DNA from: Erpobdella octoculata
Lineage: Eukaryota > Annelida > Clitellata > Hirudinida > Erpobdellidae
Direction of reading: 5' to 3'
Length of the DNA: 64,000 bases
Assembly (NCBI GenBank): GCA_963978895.1
Contig: OZ022246.1
Location: 21,647,103-21,711,102, forward strand
Each line of letters begins with the position of its first letter. The stretch's first letter is position 1. Of this stretch, positions 51,857 through 64,000 are shown one piece after another. The notes below the pieces were generated by a model. The model searched no databases and was not told where the DNA came from. It saw only the letters and a program-made list of their open reading frames with translations. The translations under genes and the position numbers were made by a program.

Positions 51857-51861
<5 letters not shown>
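51332..51861 (-). mobile_element. Helitron family B, minus orientation, with 18-bp minisatellite
   Basis: On the minus strand it ends CCCCGCTAG followed by T, preceded by a GC hairpin (GGCAACGCCGGGTAACCCC type), as Helitron 3' ends do. Its body (about 51540-51790) is an imperfect 18-bp tandem array (plus-strand unit about TTCCCGGTCGCTTTCCCG). The 5' boundary lies near the TA run at 51861 and is not certain. Confidence 0.65.
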
Positions 51862-51910
<49 letters not shown>

Positions 51911-52237
51911 TGTTTGTGGGTTAGTTTGTCTATTATAGAAACGGGAAAGCGACCCGGAACGGACAGCGAGCGGGAACGGAAAAGCAAGCGTGAGCGGGAA
52001 TGGGAGAGCAAACGTGAGCGGGAAAGCGACCGGGAGTGGTAAAGCGACCGGGAGCGGGAAAGCGACCGGGAGCGGGAAAGCGACCGGGAGCGGGAAAGCG
52101 ACCGGGAGCGGGAAAACGACCGAAAACGGGAAAGCGAACGGGAGTGGGAAAGCAGGTGGGAAAGGAAACGGGAGAGAAAGAGACAAACATTAGAAAAACC
52201 TCTAAAAAACCCGGGCAACGCCGGGTATCTCCGCTAG
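51862..52237 (+). mobile_element. Helitron family B, plus orientation, inverted partner
   Basis: Mirror of the previous element: an 18-bp array (about 51950-52160, unit about GGGAAAGCGACCGGGAGC), then AAACATTAGAAAAACCTC and CCCGGGCAACGCCGGG, ending CTAG at 52237 before T. The TA run at 51862-51907 separates the two. Together 51332-52237 is a large imperfect inverted repeat. Confidence 0.65.
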
Positions 52238-52690
<453 letters not shown>

Positions 52691-55600
52691 TCTATATATA
52701 TATAAAAGAACATGTCTTGACTGACTGACTGACTGATAATCAACGCCAAAACGCCGAGTTCAAACGCCTCATCCTAGGAACGTGAAATTTGGAACTTATA
52801 TTACTTTTATAGCGTAAACATCCGCTAAGAAAGGATTTTTAAAAATTTTGCTCCTGAGGGGAAAAAACTAGAAAACAAACTTTTTTCTAAAACAATGTAT
52901 ATCTCGAAAACCAAAAATGAGGAGATTTTGAAATTTGGTATATAGATTCTTTTTGAAAAATAAAAAAAAACATGTTTCACCATTTTTTGAAAATTCGGTT
53001 TCCCGGACCTCAAATGTGGGTTGGAAAATTGGGTTATTTGGTTTTTAAAGTAGCTTCTACTCAAAAACTGTTAATGCTACAGGAGTAAAAATTAGTATTT
53101 AGCTTCTACTCCAAAAATAATGAAATACGTGTTTTAGCATTTTTTGAAAATTTGGTTTTCAGGACTTCAAATGTGGGGTGGAAAATAGGGCTATATGTCT
53201 TTTATAGTAACAGCTACTCAAAAACAGTAAATACCACAGAAGTAAAAATTATTATTTAGTTTCTTTTCTAAAAATAAAGATTTACGTGTTTCACCATTTT
53301 TTACAAATTTGGTTTCCCGGACCTCAAATGTGGGTTGGAAAATTGGGTTATTTGGTTTTTAAAGTAGCTTCTACTCAAAAACTGTTAATGCTACAAAAGT
53401 GAAAATTAGTATTTAGTTTCTAGATGCTACAGGAGTAAAAATTAGTATTTGGTTTCTACTCCAGAAATCTATATATATAAAAGAACATGTCCTGACTGAC
53501 TGACTGACTGACTGACTGACTGATAATCAACGCCGAGCTCAAACGCCTCATCCTAGGAACGTGAAATTTGGAACTTATATTACTTTTATAGCGTAAACAT
53601 CCGCTAAGAAAGGATTTTTGAAAATGTTGCTCCTGAGGGGAAAAAACTGGAAAACAAACTTTTTTCTAAAACAATATATATCTCGAAAACCAAAAATGAG
53701 GAGATTTTGAAATTTGGTATATAGATTCTTTTTGAAAAATAAAAAGATACGTGTTTCACCATTTTTTGAAAATTCGGTTTCCCGGACCTCAAATGTGGGT
53801 TGGAAATTTGGGTTATTTGGTTTTTAAAGTAGCTGCTACTCAAAAACTGTGAACGCTACAGGAGTAAAAATTAGTATTTAGTTTCTACCCCAAAAATAAT
53901 TAAATACGTTTTAGCATTTTTTGAAAATTTGGTTTCCAGGACTTCAAATGTGGGGTGGAAAATATGGTTATTTGTTTTTTAAAGTAACTGCTACTCCAAA
54001 ACTGTAAATACCACAGATGTAAAAATTAGTATTTAGTTTCTATTCTAAAAATAAAAATATACGTGTTTTACCGTTTTTTAAAAATTTGGTTTCCAGTACC
54101 TCAAATGTGGGGTGGAAAATAAGGTTATTTGGTTTTTAACATAACTACTACTCAAAAACTGTAGATGCTACAGGAGTAAAAATTAGTATTTGGTTTCTAC
54201 TCTAGAAATATGATATACGTGTTTTACTATTTTTTGAAAATTTGGTTTCCAGGACTTTAAATATGGGGTGGAAAATAGGGTTACTTGGTTTTTAAAGTAA
54301 CTGCTACTCAAAAACTGTAAATGCTACAAAAGTAAAATTAGAACTTAGTTTCTACTCTAAAAATAATGATATACGTGTTTCACCATTTTTTGAAAATTTG
54401 GTTTCCAGGACCTCAAATGTAAAGTGGAAAAAGGGTTATTTGATTTTAAAATAACTGCTACTCAAAAACTGTAAGTGCTACAGATGCGAAAATTAGTATT
54501 TTGAGGTTTTGTGCCCGTTAAAAGTAGATGAGTTCAGTTTATCACCGGACGGACGGGCCAAGCCGTTATTTTAGGGTCTTCATACCTGCCCAAACCTTAA
54601 ATCATGGTGGGACGGGTCGAAATTTTTAACCAAGTATATAGACATTTGAGTGATTCTAGGGTGTTCAGACGGGCCGGGCTAAACCTGAAGTCAAGGTGGG
54701 ACGGGCCGAAGTTTTTCATCAAGTATATAGAACTTCTAGGCCTGTAAAAACGGGCCGGGCCCATATTAGACGGGCCGTGCCGGGCCAGGAATTTCGGTTT
54801 ATGAAACGGGCTAGGCCAAGTTGTCGACGGGCTGAGCCGAGACCTAAAAAATTGATCCGTGCAGTACTCTACTATGTATGCACGGTTCAAATTCTCTAAT
54901 TTCATGCGAGCGAAGCCGCTACGGGCACTGCTAGTAATGATATACGTGTTTTACCATTTTTTGAAAATTTGGTTTCCAGGACTTCAAATGTGGGGTGGAA
55001 AATAGGGTTATTTGGTTTTTAAAGTAACTGCTACTCAACAACTGTAATTGCCACTGATGTAAAAATTAATACTTAGTATCTACTCAAAAAAAGATATACG
55101 TGTTTCATCATTTTTTGGGTTATTTGGTTTGTAAAGTAGCTGCTACTCAAAAACTGGTAATGCTACAGAAGTAAAAATTAGTATTTAGTTTCTATTCTAA
55201 AAATAATGAAATACGTGTTTTAGCATTTTTTGAAAATTTGGTTTCCAGGACCTCAAATGTGGGGTGGAAATAAGGGTTATTTGATTTTAAAATAACTGCT
55301 ACTCATAAACTGTAAGTTCTACAAATGTAAAAATTAGTATTTTGAAGTTTTGTGCCGGTTAAAAGTCCAGTTTATCATCGGCCAGGCCAAGCCGTTATTT
55401 TAAAGTCTTCACACGGGCCAGGCCAAACCTTAAATCAAAGTGGGACGGGCCGAGGTTTTTCACTAAGTATATAGATATTTTAGTGATTTTAGGGTCTTCA
55501 GTTTGGCCGGGCCAAACCTGAGGTCATGGTGGGACGGGCCAAGTTTTTCATCAAGTATATAGAACTTTTAGGCCTGTAAAAATGGGCCGGGCCTAATTCA

Positions 55601-55927
55601 GACGTGCTGTGCCGGGCCAGGAGTTTGGGTTTTTAAAACGGGCTGGGCTAATTTGTCGACGGGCCGAGCCGAGACCTAAAATAATGATCTCTACTATTAT
55701 TATTATTATTATTATTTATTTATTTAACGTGCTCTCTAAAAAGAAAAATTTCTCAGAGCACGAGGCGGCAGTGCCAAAATGAACGAACGAACAGAATCAC
55801 ACATCAGAAACAAAAAGGGGTCAATATCCGTTCGTCATACGAAGAAAAAAATGAGTTTTAAGTCGTATGGATGCACGGTTGAAACCCTCTAATTTTATGC
55901 GAGCGAAGCCGCTACGGGCACTGCTAG
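52691..55927 (+). mobile_element. Helitron family A, copy 3, carrying a nested copy
   Basis: Starts TCTATATATATAAAAG after A52690 and ends GGGCACTGCTAG at 55927 before T. It is enlarged by the nested copy at 53468-54934 and by a separate insert at about 55695-55865 that starts with TTA/TTTA repeats and holds a near-palindrome (gtgctctc ... cagagcac). Between these lie several of the 150-bp internal units and the GC-rich CGGGCCG block. Confidence 0.82.
53468..54934 (+). mobile_element. Helitron family A, copy 4, complete and nested inside copy 3
   Basis: 1467 bp from TCTATATATATAAAAG to CTAG. The host flanks 'ctactccagaaa' and 'taatgatatacgtg' join to rebuild an uninterrupted internal repeat unit of copy 3 (compare 'ctactctaaaaataatgata' elsewhere), so the insertion was between A and T without duplication or loss. 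Confidence 0.88.
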
Positions 55928-56058
55928 TATATATATATATATGTATAGATATACATATACATATATATATATATACATATATATATATATTTATATGTAT
56001 ATATATGTATAAATATGTATATATATATATATGTATATATACATAATTATATATATAT

Positions 56059-56102
<44 letters not shown>

Positions 56103-56120
56103 ATATACATAGACATATAT
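55928..56120. repeat. (TA)n-rich block after Helitron copy 3
   Basis: TA dinucleotides with ATAC and TATG variants, forming the right-hand flank of the Helitron insertion site. Confidence 0.9.
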
Positions 56121-56287
56121 ACATATATGTATTTTTAAAATTAAGCCCTGAAGATGACAAGTTAATGGTTAAACTGGCCAGTTAGCTAATAAATATGTAA
56201 CCATGAACAAGGATATTAGTCTTTATTTACATAAAAAACGAAAGCTGGACAGTTTTTGTAAAAAAGTGTTAAACGGCGAATACAAAG

Positions 56288-56540
<253 letters not shown>

Positions 56541-58590
56541 GTTTGTGGGTTGTTTTATTTATATAATCTGTGAGTAAAAAAATAGCACTTGTCTATTAAG
56601 TTCTGAATCCCCATTGGCATCTAGCCTTACTTCTTATTTTTGGTCTACAAAAACAATAATACAGTAGCAGCAGTAATACATGAGAGAAATTAAACGACAC
56701 CACTGTGTAACATCTTGTACAAATGAAAACTTTTTTCACGCAAAACTTACGAAATTATAACTTTTTTTCTTTCTTCTCGCGCACAAAAAACTGTTTCCCG
56801 TGTTATTGATGTCGTGGCGAGAAACTGGCGACCGTGAAATGCGGTCCCCATGGGATGTCGGTGGACACTTTCTTGCAAGATACCGTGGAGTCATTAGGCC
56901 AGGCAAGTTGTTAGGTTGATACACGACTCCCAGCATGATTTGTGCCTTACCGGGTCCCTAACTTACTGTAGGTTCCTAATTTACACTACGACAGCTACAG
57001 AACTTAAGTTTTTACAAATTTATATAATAAATAATTTTTTTATACTTTTCTTGTTTTTTATTTTTTATATAATATTTATTGTGTGATTTTTTTATTAAGA
57101 AGACAGTTTTTTTATCAAAATAATTTTCTGGTGAAAAATAAAAAGAAAGTGTTTTTATGAAAAACAGATTAACAATTACTTTGAGTCAGTCGATGTAATC
57201 GGCTCCAGCATCTCCGAACCAACAAACAAACAAATTTACATTCAGCTCCACACATTCCGTACACAGACAGAAGTACCCACATATACATACACACAAAGAC
57301 ACACACTTACACAAACACAAACACAAATACTCACACATCCAAACACACACACACAGACATACACTGGAGACAAATAATTTCTCCCTCCATGACGAAATAA
57401 AGAAAGCGAAGCCAGCCAGCCGATAAAGAAACATGTATACGTATAACTGTTCGTCTTCGTATATATTTTTGCTTCTCTCCAACTCAACTGAAAAATCACT
57501 CAACCAAATCATTGAAATTTTCCCAAACAAAATTTTTTAAAATTTTTGTGATTGATTTGTTTTAATTAAAAAATGTATTTTAACTAAAAAAATCTATTTT
57601 ACCCAAAATCAATAAATCAATACAACTCTTTTCGAGAATTTAAATACAAACAAGTAAATTAAAAACGAATTTTTAAAACCCAATGCTTTTATATGTAATT
57701 AAAACACAAATTTTGCAATCAATTTTTTCTTATATTACTCTTTTATTTTATATTAAAGTCGAAATATCTTAATTATATCGAAATTAATTAAAATTAACTA
57801 AATTAATTGACTTATTGTAAAACTAATAATTGAATATTGCATTGTCTTCTATTTTGAGCATGTATGCAAAATTTGAAAAAAATCTATCATCAGGAAGTGA
57901 CTCAAAAATTGATTGCAAGATTTGAAACAGACAGAGAAACAAACAGACAGACAGAGAAACAAACAGAGACGACGAGTTAATAAAAGCATTGGTAAAAAGA
58001 TGCTTAGAGTAAGATTACCGTACAGAACGCCGCCTACTTCTACAAGTCCAAATGTGGATGAGTTATTGTTACGGCAGCTTTGTTCTAGGTTTTATTAGTA
58101 CCAGGGGTGCTGAAATACCTCACACGGTCAGTTGAGCAAGGAAGTTTCCTCTTCCTTCTTCCTCTCTTTCTCTATCTCTTTCTTTCTTTCTCTTTTTTCA
58201 CTACCTACATTTATTTGTTTTCTTTTCTTTTTTTCTTTCAAATCACATGATCGCTATTCATGGCCAGAATTAAAAAACATCCAAAACTATTCAATTTCTA
58301 ACATAAAAATATTTCATTTCAATCGACGATAATTCTGAACTGAACAGTTGAAAACGTTTGTACTTCAGCAGCATCAACATAAGCATCAAGCAATCCCCAT
58401 CTAGTAATAACCCAACAACTAACTCCCTCTATCACATCAACTACCATCTCCGATTTCACGTCACACGCGATCACAGACAAACAACGAATGATTAAAGGAG
58501 GAGTTACAGAAACACGAGTTTCATGCATTTTCATTTATCTTCCGCATAAACAACTTCGTCCTTACAAGTCATTATTCCTTTCTGGAAAAA
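56541..58590. other. non-coding region, no gene recognised
   Basis: A CA-rich imperfect microsatellite lies at about 57265-57365 and an (ACAG)n-type tract at about 57928-57970. A slightly GC-richer stretch at 56780-56960 has a 66-codon minus frame without known motifs. The remainder is AT-rich. Confidence 0.45.
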
Positions 58591-58599
58591 CCCAATTAT

Positions 58600-58850
58600 A
58601 ATCAGCGGCACGTGACCGTATAAGTTGAGTTTTCTTCGCTGTGACGTCACGAAACTTGGATTTCGTCACGCAAGTTTATGTCTCTGGCAGAAGTTGTTTT
58701 TTTTGTTTTTCAAAATCGAAAGAAGTTCGGCTGGTCCTGGGGTCGTTTTCGAGCAGCCGAGCCCATGCGGTCGATGGTGCTGTCGGGTCGGAATCGCGCG
58801 GGCCTTCACTCCCATCCGGTCTCCATTGTTAATGAAGTCGATCAAAGAAG
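58600..58850 (+). promoter_or_regulatory. CpG-rich candidate promoter and first exon
   Basis: In an AT-rich, CpG-poor neighbourhood this 250-bp stretch is rich in CG. It has an E-box CACGTG (58609-58614), a full palindromic CRE TGACGTCA (58642-58649) and a second CRE-like half (cgtcacg). Downstream, an open plus frame from ATG at 58765 (MRSMVLSGRNRAGLHSHPVS) runs to a good donor AAG|GTAACA at 58850. No second exon was found in the window. The minus strand is also open, so direction is uncertain. Confidence 0.4.
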
Positions 58851-58899
58851 GTAACAATTAGATTGCTTTTCGGAGAATAAAAATTAGATTACTTTTGTC

Positions 58900-61494
58900 T
58901 TACTAACGAGGAACACTCCAGAAACGTTATTGAGACGGATAGAAGGAAGAAAGGAAGAAAGAGGTGAATGGAAAAAAGCGACCGATTTCGTCCGATTCGG
59001 TAATTAAACCTAATTGATTGGAAGCATTCCCAGTTATATAAAAACGATGGTAAAAAAGAAAAAAATAGAAAATCTCAATTTGTTTATACATTATCTAAGA
59101 TTATTTTCATATTTTTACAAATTGTAGCATCTTATTTCGTTTTCTTATTCACGCCATTTAACAGGGATTGGTCGGCGAGATGTCAAATTACATCATTAAA
59201 GCTTTGTTTTACGGCAATTCTAATAAAGCTTATTTGAACATGTTAGAGCTTGAATAAATACAGACACGCATCGGATTAGCTATTCACATAATATTTTTTT
59301 TATTTCAATAAATTACTCAATGAAACAATATTTATTCCAATTACCTTTACTTAAAGTTTTTATAAAATGGCAATGCCACTATTTGAAGCACCGAACTAAA
59401 TAAAACAAAAAAATTAGGTAGTAAACTGAGTAGAATTAAGAGCAAAAAGTGATGGTCATGGAAGTAGAATTGATATGATGTTTATTTGCCCAGAAATCAT
59501 GTAGAACATATCAGCAAAATGGAGAAAAAATATGAAGTTTTTAATTGAAAAAAACAGGAATATGAAAATATAAAATGGTAAAATTATAAGGATAAGAAAG
59601 AATAAAAAAATATGGGAAAGAATAGTTTAGTAGAAATGTAAAAATAATGAAAACGTAAGAGTAGGAAGTTTAAAAGATGGAAAGATTAAATATAGTAAAA
59701 AATGTGAAGTTAAGAAGATATAGAATATGAAAAGAGGAAAAGGTGAAAATACAAGAAAAGGCAGGAAAGCGGATGTAAATTAGCGAAATCAGCAACGTCC
59801 GATGTAATTCTGGATTCATATTTTATTCACCAACCCCCGGGTGAAGAGTGGATTTGCAAATTGTTTTAAATTTCTCCGCACACTTTTCTCCGCACTAAAG
59901 TTCAGGAACGAAAAAAAGACTTTAATTTAACATTTTAATTTTTTTAATTATTAAAAAATTAAAAAAAAGTTTTGATTCTATTTTCTTTTATTTTTGTACA
60001 AAAATCAAACAAATTTTTATTTTATTTTATTTTTTGTTAAAAAACCGAAGAAATCATTATTTTATTTTATTTTTTGTACATTTGCTCCTACTGAGCTTGA
60101 AACGTCTTGACAGCTGTTAACGGCCTCGGAATGAGAAAAATCGTTTTTTATTTGCAGGAAGCGATTTTGATTTCTTATAATAACAAAAACTGAAAATTCA
60201 TTTAAAAAACAGTTAAATATTATAATATTATCAACTATTTTATGAACATTTTTTACAATTTATTAACAACTAAAAACAAATTAAAATCAACGTAGAATTT
60301 ACAAATTAATAATAAATAATTTTTTTTGAAAACAATTCAGCAAAATAACAGCAAGATTTAAAATGAAGTTCAACGTGAAACCGGTAGAGTTTTATGACTC
60401 ATTGTACCACAATTACCTCTCCACGCCAGAACAGCTTTTACGAGTGCCAATAATTGGATGAGAATTATGTTTTTATTACACAAAATTATTATATTTCTAT
60501 TTCTATTCTACTCCTGGAATGAGATTACGTTTCGCATTTGTTCTGCTAGGCGTGTCCGAAAGAAATTAAGTACATAAATTCAAGATGGCGTTGTTTTCAA
60601 AAAATTATAAGTTTTATTTAAAATTTTATTAAAATACTTTGCTGTTTTAAACATTTTAAAGCATTTTTATTCATCATATAAATTCATCTGACAGCCAAGA
60701 AGCTTTCGAGGTAAATTTGAAGTTATCAACTCTATCGAAGTCAAGTCTCCAGCACTGTGGTTCCATAAACAGATAACAAGAACTATCATTTTCTGGTTTG
60801 AATATATATTTATTTATTTATATATAATAACATACTAGTCGGGTTATCTATTGTTGCCTGAGTTTGTTTTCATTTTTCTCATTTTTGATAAAACATAAAA
60901 TTAATAACAAATGTGTTTATAAATTTTTCTAATTTTTTTCTTTAGTAAAAACTATCTCTATGCTAAAATTGCTTCTGTGGTTTGGATGGAGATTCCAAAC
61001 ATGAACACTACACATATATATTAGTTTTAAACACAAATTTTATAGCTACAATAAATTGCCACTAACTACAACAATCAAGGAAAATATTAATATGTAGAAG
61101 AACTAATTTTTTCAAAGTTTAAAAATACTTAAAAATAAAATATGTTTAATTTGAGCAGAAAAGCTATAAGAGATCATTAATCTGCTCTAAAATGTTGTGT
61201 ATTGTTTGTTCAAAAGATGTGCTCATATTGGATTCTTGTTCTGCTTCTGTTTCTAGAAATGTAAACAGAATGACACGAGAAATCGGAAAAGCTTAAGAAG
61301 ATGAAAATCACTAAATTGAGTAGCTGGAAGGATTAAAATAAAACGAGAAAACAAATTTATAACAATTATAACAAACATGTAGCTCTAAAAACTTTAAACA
61401 AATTTAAATAATTTAGAAATTACTCTAAAACAATAATCAAAACATAAAAAAATAATTAAATGATAATTCATCCATCAAAAAAATACTAAAAATA
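58900..61494. other. AT-rich non-coding region
   Basis: No exon recognised. A purine-biased stretch runs from about 59450 to 59770. At 60837-60875 is a decayed reverse copy of the family B Helitron end (actagtcgggttatctattg). Repeats of 'attttattttattttttgta' occur near 60020-60080. Confidence 0.45.
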
Positions 61495-62100
61495 AAAATA
61501 TAAAAATAAACATACAGAAGTAATAAATAGACATAGAGAAGTAATAAACAGACATACAAAAGTAATAAATAGACATACAGAAGTAATAGATAGATATTCG
61601 AAACTAGTAAACAGACATATAGAAGTAATAAACAGACATATAGAAATTATAATCATAGATTCTGAATAATAAATAAACATATATAAATAATAAATAGACA
61701 TACAGAAATAATAAAAAACATACAAAAGTAATAAATAGACATAACTAATTAATATACAGACATAAAAAAGTAATAAATAAACGTACAGAAGTAATATAGA
61801 CAGATAAAGAAATAATAAATAGACATACAGAATTAATAAATAGGCATACAAAAAAAATAAATAGACATACAGATGTAATAAATAGGCATACAAAAGAAAT
61901 AAATAGACATACAGAATTAATAAACAGGCATACAAAAGAAATAAATAGACATACAGAAGTAATAAACAGGCATACAAAAGAAATAAACAGACATACAGAA
62001 GTAATAAACAGGCATACAAAAGAAATAAACAGACATACAGAATTAATAAACAGGCATACAAAAGAAATAAATAGACATACAGAAGTAATATGCAGACGGA
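61495..62100. repeat. 21-bp / 42-bp minisatellite
   Basis: About 600 bp of imperfect units near AGACATACAGAAGTAATAAAT (21 bp). In the right half they alternate with a second 21-bp variant (AGGCATACAAAAGAAATAAA), giving a 42-bp higher-order unit. Units decay toward the left. Frames of Leu/Tyr/Cys heptads on the minus strand follow from the 21-bp period and have no start or domain support. Confidence 0.9.
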
Positions 62101-62750
62101 CAGAAAATAAAAGAAAGAAATCGAAGTAAACAGCTTTCTTATTCGTGAAAACACTGAGCCTGGTAGCTTGCAGAGGAGAAGATATGAGCGTCTCCATATC
62201 GAATTATTAGATCCAGTCACGCCCCGACATCGGTCCCTCCTTCAATTGCATGCTACGATATGACCACGATCTATGGACTACCAGACTGCCCGGTTATGCA
62301 GAACCACGTACCGATACAGGGACGCGTCAAGGCACTATGACGTGGATGGACTTGCAAGGAGACTGCCGAAATGGAGAGATAAGGAAAAGTGTTCTGTGAC
62401 AGTCATTTTAGCTTGTGAACTTTTGAATGAGGTTTAGGTTGATTATGCTTCGATTCTGAGAGTGTGAGAGTCTGGTTTTGTTTATAAAGTATTATTTAGA
62501 GAAAACTACAGAGCTCAATAATAAATATTTGTTGATTGAATTATAAAAAAACTTTTAAAAATGTTTGAAACAAATAAAAAAGAAATCCAAATGTAAGCGG
62601 TTTTTAAAAAACAGCATGAGTTGAAACTAAAAGAGAAAATACCTGGAAAAGAATAATAGAATTTCCATAAGCTAACACGCGATTATAGAACATGCAGACA
62701 CACGGATACAACCACATCACATACATGAAGCTTTGTATTTTTCACTCATT
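62101..62750. other. unique non-coding sequence
   Basis: About 650 bp, of which 62150-62400 is balanced in base composition, unlike its surroundings. No long open frame or known motif; it could be part of a gene or an old transposon outside my recognition. Confidence 0.4.
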
Positions 62751-62757
62751 TAACAAA

Positions 62758-63289
62758 TACATACATACATACATGCATGCATGCATGCATACATACATAC
62801 ATACATACATACATACATACATACATACATACATACATACATACATACATACATACATACATACATACATACATACATACATACATACATACATACATAC
62901 ATACATACATACATACATACATACATACATACATACATACATACATACATACATACATACATACATACATACATACATACATACATACATACATACATAC
63001 ATACATACATACATACATACATACATACATACATACATACATACATACATACATACATACATACATACATACATACATACATACATACATACATACATAC
63101 ATACATACATACATACATACATACATACATACATACATACATACATACATACATACATACATACATACATACATACATACATACATACATACATACATAC
63201 ATACATACATACATACATACATACATACATACATACATACATACATACATACATACAACAATACATACATACATACATACATACATACA

Positions 63290-63323
<34 letters not shown>

Positions 63324-63344
63324 CATACATACATACATACATAG
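62758..63344. repeat. (CATA)n tetranucleotide array
   Basis: About 145 copies, almost perfect, with a few CATG units at the left edge (62774-62789), one break near 63257 and one near 63319. Because 4 is not a multiple of 3, all three frames on both strands stay open as Tyr-Ile-His-Thr or Met-Tyr-Val-Cys repeats; these are not genes. Confidence 0.98.
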
Positions 63345-63539
63345 AGAAAAAAGCGGAAAAAGAAAGAAAGAAATGGAGTGACCAAATGAGTTATAGAAAG
63401 AGAGATAGAGAGAGAAACAGAGAGAAAGACAGTGGCATGCTAGAGATGTTTCGAGGTAATCTTAGTGGGAATGAGAAGAAAATCTGAAGCGCGAAAGAAA
63501 TGTGATGGACGGGTGGACTATCCCCTCCTATATGGGTCA

Positions 63540-63611
63540 TGGTCATCATCATCATCATCATCATCTCCATCATCATCTCCATCATCATCATCGTCGTCGT
63601 CGTCGTCATCC

Positions 63612-63680
<69 letters not shown>

Positions 63681-63682
63681 CC
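63540..63682. repeat. (TCA)n microsatellite
   Basis: TCA units with TCC and TCG interruptions to about 63615, then about 22 pure copies. His, Ser, Ile, Met or Asp homopolymer frames over it are artefacts. Confidence 0.97.
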
Positions 63683-64000
63683 ATAATCGTTATCAATGCA
63701 TTTGTTTGCGTTAATTGGTATAATAGCAATCAGCATAGCTCATTTTTTCACTGAGTTTCTCAAGTTATTTCTATTTGAAGAGTGGAATTCTACTCGTTCT
63801 AAAACTTTTTCTTCCTCTTAAAAATTTTCATTAGAACCATTGTAACGCTTCTTTTAGAACTGTAGTAATAATAAGTTGCAATATTAAGTTGTAATGATTT
63901 CATGAAATTTTAAAAGCAAGTAATAATTTATTGATTATTTCCATATACTAAAAGAAAATCCTCGATTATTAATACTGCTAACAAAATAAGTTAATTAAAA
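63683..64000. other. AT-rich end of window
   Basis: No gene, RNA or transposon recognised in the last 318 bases. Confidence 0.5.

Noticed and set aside
52825..53843. Repeated 79-codon frames (FKNQITQF...LRSGKP) in Helitron copies
   Set aside because: They recur because the element recurs; sequence composition is not protein-like and there are no conserved domain motifs.
57186..57530. 114-codon Cys/Val-rich minus frame
   Set aside because: It derives largely from a CA microsatellite; no start context or domain.
61486..62220. 244-codon Leu/Tyr-rich frame resembling a membrane protein
   Set aside because: It is produced by the 21-bp minisatellite, whose period is a multiple of three; apparent heptads are the repeat itself.
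62692..63487. Several 187-236-codon frames over the CATA array
   Set aside because: A 4-bp repeat lacking stops leaves many frames open on both strands; no domain or start support.

Overview
Animal (invertebrate) nuclear DNA. The evidence is AT-rich sequence, multi-exon genes with GT/AG splice sites, long microsatellites, and LINE, SINE, MITE and Helitron copies. The protein families (DEG/ENaC channels with a His-Gly gate motif, a C-type lectin-like domain, a sushi/membrane protein, a BTB zinc-finger protein) fit a bilaterian, perhaps a lophotrochozoan, but the species cannot be fixed from this window. All gene models below were spliced by hand. For six of them the exon lengths, phases and stop codons close perfectly from an ATG.

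Left (about 0.1-6.1 kb): one minus-strand gene for a secreted 387-residue protein. It has a signal peptide, an uncharacterised extracellular domain, a short helical neck and a C-terminal C-type lectin-like domain.

Centre (8.2-37.2 kb): a head-to-tail array of five DEG/ENaC-family sodium-channel subunit genes, all on the minus strand, all with the same 12 coding exons and the same intron phases. Predicted lengths are 550, about 594 (start exon not found), 671, 1266 and 651 residues. Genes 3 and 4 are a recent duplicate pair. Gene 4 carries the most striking feature of the window: a 638-residue Ser/Thr/Asn-rich, cysteine-free insert of about sixteen 39-residue repeats (117 bp each) in the extracellular domain, in the same exon where gene 3 has a single copy of the unit. 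A 380-bp tract of genes 3 and 4, including an intron, is nearly identical while flanking introns have diverged, which suggests gene conversion. Introns hold a 90-copy perfect AATAT array and a pogo-like MITE.

Right (38.5-64 kb): repeat-rich. Copies of one non-autonomous Helitron family include a clean insertion into a TTA microsatellite and a nested insertion with a recognisable empty site. A second Helitron family forms an inverted pair beside a broken hAT-like transposase fragment. Between the repeats lie a sushi-domain membrane protein (3' part), an intronless BTB/C2H2 zinc-finger ORF, and a CpG-rich block with CRE and E-box sites that may be a promoter. The last 2.5 kb is mostly tandem repeats.
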